64,000 bases of DNA from Dyadobacter sp. CY347 (lineage in GTDB: Bacteria; Bacteroidota; Bacteroidia; Cytophagales; Spirosomataceae), in assembly GCF_021502655.1 (NCBI RefSeq), contig NZ_JAKFFT010000010.1, positions 62,001 to 126,000 on the forward strand, given 5' to 3'. The notes under the pieces were generated by a model. That model was not told the DNA's origin, made no database searches, and saw only the letters and a list, made by a program, of their open reading frames with translations. The stretch's first letter is position 1. Each line of letters begins with the position of its first letter. Both the position numbers and the translations under genes were made by a program. Shown in pieces: positions 61,498-64,000 of this stretch.

Positions 61498-61600
61498 GGT
61501 TGGCTCTGGCTGACAGGGTTTGGTTGGCTTAGGCTGACGAGGCTTGGTTAACTTAGTCTGATAAGCTTAGTTAACTCAGGCTGAAAGCGTTAGCTAGGCC
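61498..61600. repeat. Degenerate tandem repeats after hairpin copy 2
   Basis: Four diverged units based on GGCTGACAGG followed by TTTGGTTGGCTTA-like sequence, each about 26-28 bp. Like the array at 35702-35842, they flank the hairpin. No reading frame is supported. Confidence 0.65.
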
Positions 61601-61620
61601 TACATAAAGGCCTCTCCCCC

Positions 61621-63093
61621 CTACGACAACTTCCAATCCCCTCTATACTTCCTCTTCACAAACTGGTTCGCTTCGTCAAAGTTGGTGATTTTCATATTAT
61701 TTCCATCCCAAAGCAACTTCTTACGGCCTGGATAGTCAAAACCTTTGCCATCTGCTTTTGCTGTGCGCAGGTTGTAGCTGCGGATTCCGAGGTTACCCAT
61801 GATTACGGTTTCGGTTAATGGTCCGGCGTAATCGAATGATGAGGTTAATGCTTTGTGTTCTTTGCTGTTGAAACCGGCTTTGCAAGCGTCTGTCCAGGAA
61901 ACGTGGTGACCGAATTCCGGCATGGGGGTGTATTTGTTTCCAAAATCACCCTGCTTGTATTCGAGCTTCGTGCCGTCGTTCAGGTAAACTTTTGGGTTAA
62001 TACCATATGTCCCGCAAGTCATCACACCTTTTTGACCGATTAACAAAACACCATTGCTGCTGTCTGGTTCGCCAAGCGGATCGTTTGCCGGGATAATTTC
62101 CGGGTGGAATGGACGCAAGCCGCCGTCGTGCCAGGTTAATGTTACTTCTGACTTATTGATCTTGTTTGCAGGGAATTTTAATTGAACCCTTGATGATGGC
62201 GGGCAGCCTTCGGGAATGTATTCCGGGGTCCAGTCTTTGATGAAAACTTGCCCTACGCTGCATTCCAGTTCGGTTGGATAACCTAATCCTAATGTGCGGA
62301 AAGCGGGGTCGATTAGGTGGCAGCCCATGTCACCTAGTGCGCCTGTGCCGAAATTCCACCACCCTCTCCATTTAAATGGGTGCCAGGCCGGATTGTAATC
62401 AACCCATTCAGCAGATCCTACCCAAAGTTCCCAGTCAATATCAGCCGGAACAGGGAATTTTTCCGTTGGAACTGGAATTCCTTGGGGCCACACAGGACGG
62501 TTGGTCCAAACGTGTGCTTCGTGCACATTGCCTATCAAGCCCTTTGAAAACCATTCTTTCATTTGGGTTTGCGCAGGGTTAGAAGCACCCTGGTTTCCCA
62601 TTTGGGTTACTACTTTATATTTACGCGCCGCTTCGGTAAGCATTCTCGCTTCATAAATGTCATGCGTCAACGGCTTTTGCACGTATACGTGCTTGCCGCG
62701 CTGCATGGCTGCCATCGCGATAATGGCGTGCATATGGTCGGTTGTTGAAACGGTTACGGCGTCAATGTCCTTTTCCATTTCATCAAACATCTTTCTGAAA
62801 TCCTTGTATTTTTTTGCGGTCGGATGGAGCTCAAAATTCTTTTTGGCTTGGCCCCAATCCACGTCGCATAATGCCACCAGGTTTTCGGCGCCTTTATTCC
62901 AGGCATTATTTGTATCTGAAAAACCTTTTCCGCCAACCCCTATTCCTGCAATATTCAATTTGTCACTCGGTGCCAGGAAGCCTTTGCCCAATACATGGCG
63001 TGGGACAATAAAGAAACTTCCAATTGTTGCTGCCGTTGCTTTTTGCAAAAAATCCCGGCGCTTCACATCTTTCGGTTTATTTTCTGAACGCAT
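61621..63093 (-). CDS. Tat-exported Gfo/Idh/MocA-family oxidoreductase
   Basis: A 490-residue protein with a twin-arginine signal (VKRRDFLQKATAATIGSFFIV). The Rossmann domain has IAGIGVGGKGFSDTNN, and the conserved HMHAIIAMAAMQRGKHVYVQKPL motif carries the EKP-like Lys (here QKP). The C-terminal domain is the family's large beta-sheet. Substrates of such periplasmic members are usually sugars or derivatives; this one is unknown. It interrupts panC and panD and is bordered by the hairpin repeat. Confidence 0.88.
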   Translation of the reverse strand: MRSENKPKDVKRRDFLQKATAATIGSFFIVPRHVLGKGFLAPSDKLNIAGIGVGGKGFSDTNNAWNKGAENLVALCDVDWGQAKKNFELHPTAKKYKDFRKMFDEMEKDIDAVTVSTTDHMHAIIAMAAMQRGKHVYVQKPLTHDIYEARMLTEAARKYKVVTQMGNQGASNPAQTQMKEWFSKGLIGNVHEAHVWTNRPVWPQGIPVPTEKFPVPADIDWELWVGSAEWVDYNPAWHPFKWRGWWNFGTGALGDMGCHLIDPAFRTLGLGYPTELECSVGQVFIKDWTPEYIPEGCPPSSRVQLKFPANKINKSEVTLTWHDGGLRPFHPEIIPANDPLGEPDSSNGVLLIGQKGVMTCGTYGINPKVYLNDGTKLEYKQGDFGNKYTPMPEFGHHVSWTDACKAGFNSKEHKALTSSFDYAGPLTETVIMGNLGIRSYNLRTAKADGKGFDYPGRKKLLWDGNNMKITNFDEANQFVKRKYRGDWKLS

Positions 63094-63205
63094 CTGATTT
63101 GATAGAAAAGATAAAGTGGATAATAATATTTAAAGCATACTTGTCATGATAATTACTTGCAGCCTCCCGATTTCCGGACGGGAACCGTAACCATAACGCC
63201 GATGT

Positions 63206-63237
63206 TTTGAAGGCTGTATATTATTCCCTTAACTTTG
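63206..63237 (+). promoter_or_regulatory. Promoter for panD
   Basis: TTTG at 63206-63209, a 20-nt spacer and TAACTTTG at 63230-63237 match the consensus. It makes panD independent of panC. Confidence 0.75.
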
Positions 63238-63281
63238 GGGAGAATAAGCATTAATAAATTCCCGACTTACATTACCCGGTA

Positions 63282-63632
63282 ATGCAAATAACACTCATGA
63301 AATCGAAGATTCACCGCGTTAAGGTGACTCAGGCGGAGTTGAATTACGTAGGCAGCATTACTATCGACGAAGATCTGATAGACGCCGCCGGATTAGTTGA
63401 AAATGAACAAGTTCACATTGTCAATAATAACAACGGGGAGCGCTTTGTAACCTATGTGATTAAAGGTGAAAGAGGCTCAGGAATGATCTGCTTGAATGGT
63501 GCGGCTGCTAGAAGGGTTCAGATCGGCGACATTATTATCATCATTGCTTATGGCTCCATGAGCCAGGATGAGGCGAAGACATTCAAGCCCATGGTCGTGT
63601 TTCCGGATCATAATAACCATCTTGTGGTCTAA
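63282..63632 (+). CDS. panD: Aspartate 1-decarboxylase
   Basis: A 116-residue pro-enzyme. With the ATG at 63282, Gly24-Ser25 (NYVGSITID) falls exactly where E. coli PanD self-cleaves to make its pyruvoyl group; starting at the next ATG would shift this by five residues. KIHRVKVTQAELNY and GERGSGMICLNGAAARRV are family blocks. It makes beta-alanine for PanC. The next gene follows 41 nt downstream. Confidence 0.96.
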   Translation: MQITLMKSKIHRVKVTQAELNYVGSITIDEDLIDAAGLVENEQVHIVNNNNGERFVTYVIKGERGSGMICLNGAAARRVQIGDIIIIIAYGSMSQDEAKTFKPMVVFPDHNNHLVV

Positions 63633-63673
63633 ACTTCCTTTCTTTACAGGTTCGCAAAATCTTTCAAATAGCT

Positions 63674-64000
63674 ATGAAAAGCGCTTTACGTTACATCATA
63701 TCGCTCGCGCTCGCAGGCGGCCTGATCTGGTTTGTCTTTAAAGACATCAACTTTGCAGAAATGCTCGACAGGTTTGCCAAATCAGACTGGCGATGGATTG
63801 CGCTATCGTGCGTTTTATTGCTTGGCGCTCACATTACGAGGGCCTGGCGCTGGGGCATGTTAATGGAGCCGCTGGGTCACAAACCCGGCCTTTTCAACAG
63901 CTCTATTTCAGTCTTAACCGGTTATTTTGCCAATTATATTGTACCAAGAATGGGCGAGGTAACCCGCTGCGGAACATTATACCGACTGGAACGCATTCCC
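63674..64000 (+). CDS. Flippase-like/lysylphosphatidylglycerol synthase membrane protein (partial)
   Basis: 109 codons are visible before the window ends. The frame begins MKSALRYIISLALAGGLIW and continues with ALSCVLLLGAHITRAWRWGML and a segment ending RMGEVTRCGTLYR, the opening of the LPG_synthase_TM/UPF0104 family of multi-span membrane proteins. In Bacteroidota it commonly follows panD. The rest of the protein lies beyond the window edge. Confidence 0.85.
   Translation, partial: MKSALRYIISLALAGGLIWFVFKDINFAEMLDRFAKSDWRWIALSCVLLLGAHITRAWRWGMLMEPLGHKPGLFNSSISVLTGYFANYIVPRMGEVTRCGTLYRLERIP

Overview
The window is chromosomal DNA of a Bacteroidota bacterium, most likely a Cytophagales/Spirosomaceae member (Dyadobacter-like; the genus is an inference). 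The signs are a gliding-motility gene (gldD), a SusC-style TonB receptor with an N-terminal carboxypeptidase-regulatory-like domain, a short GT5-only glycogen synthase, the rel-fur-purA, clpP-clpX and panC/panD/flippase neighbourhoods, and promoters of the Bacteroidota form TTTG-N20-TAnnTTTG in front of tRNAs, panD and a zinc-type receptor.

Layout. 1-2310: end of a DUF4011 helicase gene, terC and tRNA-Gly(GCC). 2338-28827: a genomic island of about 26.4 kb inserted in the 3' half of tRNA-Leu(TAA). It is bounded by a perfect 62-bp direct repeat (2363-2424 and 28766-28827) and carries a Bacteroidota-type tyrosine integrase beside the right end. 28829-64000: ordinary chromosome with a two-component system, a bestrophin, a SNF2 helicase, purA, a Fur regulator, rel/spoT, tRNA-Leu(TAG), tig, clpP, clpX, pfkB, a Zur-like zinc locus, a serine hydrolase, sugar-acid metabolism genes, gldD, glmS, a glycogen synthase, panC, a Gfo/Idh oxidoreductase, panD and the start of a flippase-like membrane protein.

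The island has three parts. The left part (2561-3995) holds a GIY-YIG nuclease, a small HTH protein and a small unknown. The middle part (3997-15281) is a mobilisation module: soluble VirD4-like coupling ATPase, membrane protein, MobF relaxase-helicase, ArdC anti-restriction protein, toprim primase-like protein, AlpA-like regulator and a second, P4-type integrase. No type IV secretion channel is present, so it should be mobilised in trans (an IME rather than an ICE). The second integrase sits next to a 45-nt copy of the 3' half of initiator tRNA-fMet, flanked on both sides by 11-bp-period repeats. This looks like a complete second attP inside the island. The right part is a defence cluster: a type I restriction-modification operon (15285-21152), a broken copy of the P4-type integrase C-terminus (about 21490-21690), a Septu-like ATPase/HNH pair, a 33-codon remnant that may come from an HNH restriction gene, an AbiJ-like abortive-infection protein and a two-gene CBASS operon (patatin phospholipase plus CD-NTase).

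The most interesting unexplained items are the dual-integrase/dual-attachment arrangement, a long interrupted palindrome centred at about 12269 between ardC and the primase-like gene, a coupling ATPase without a membrane domain followed by a separate membrane protein, the shared palindromic operators in front of the TonB receptor and merC, and two copies of a long hairpin repeat placed exactly between convergent genes.
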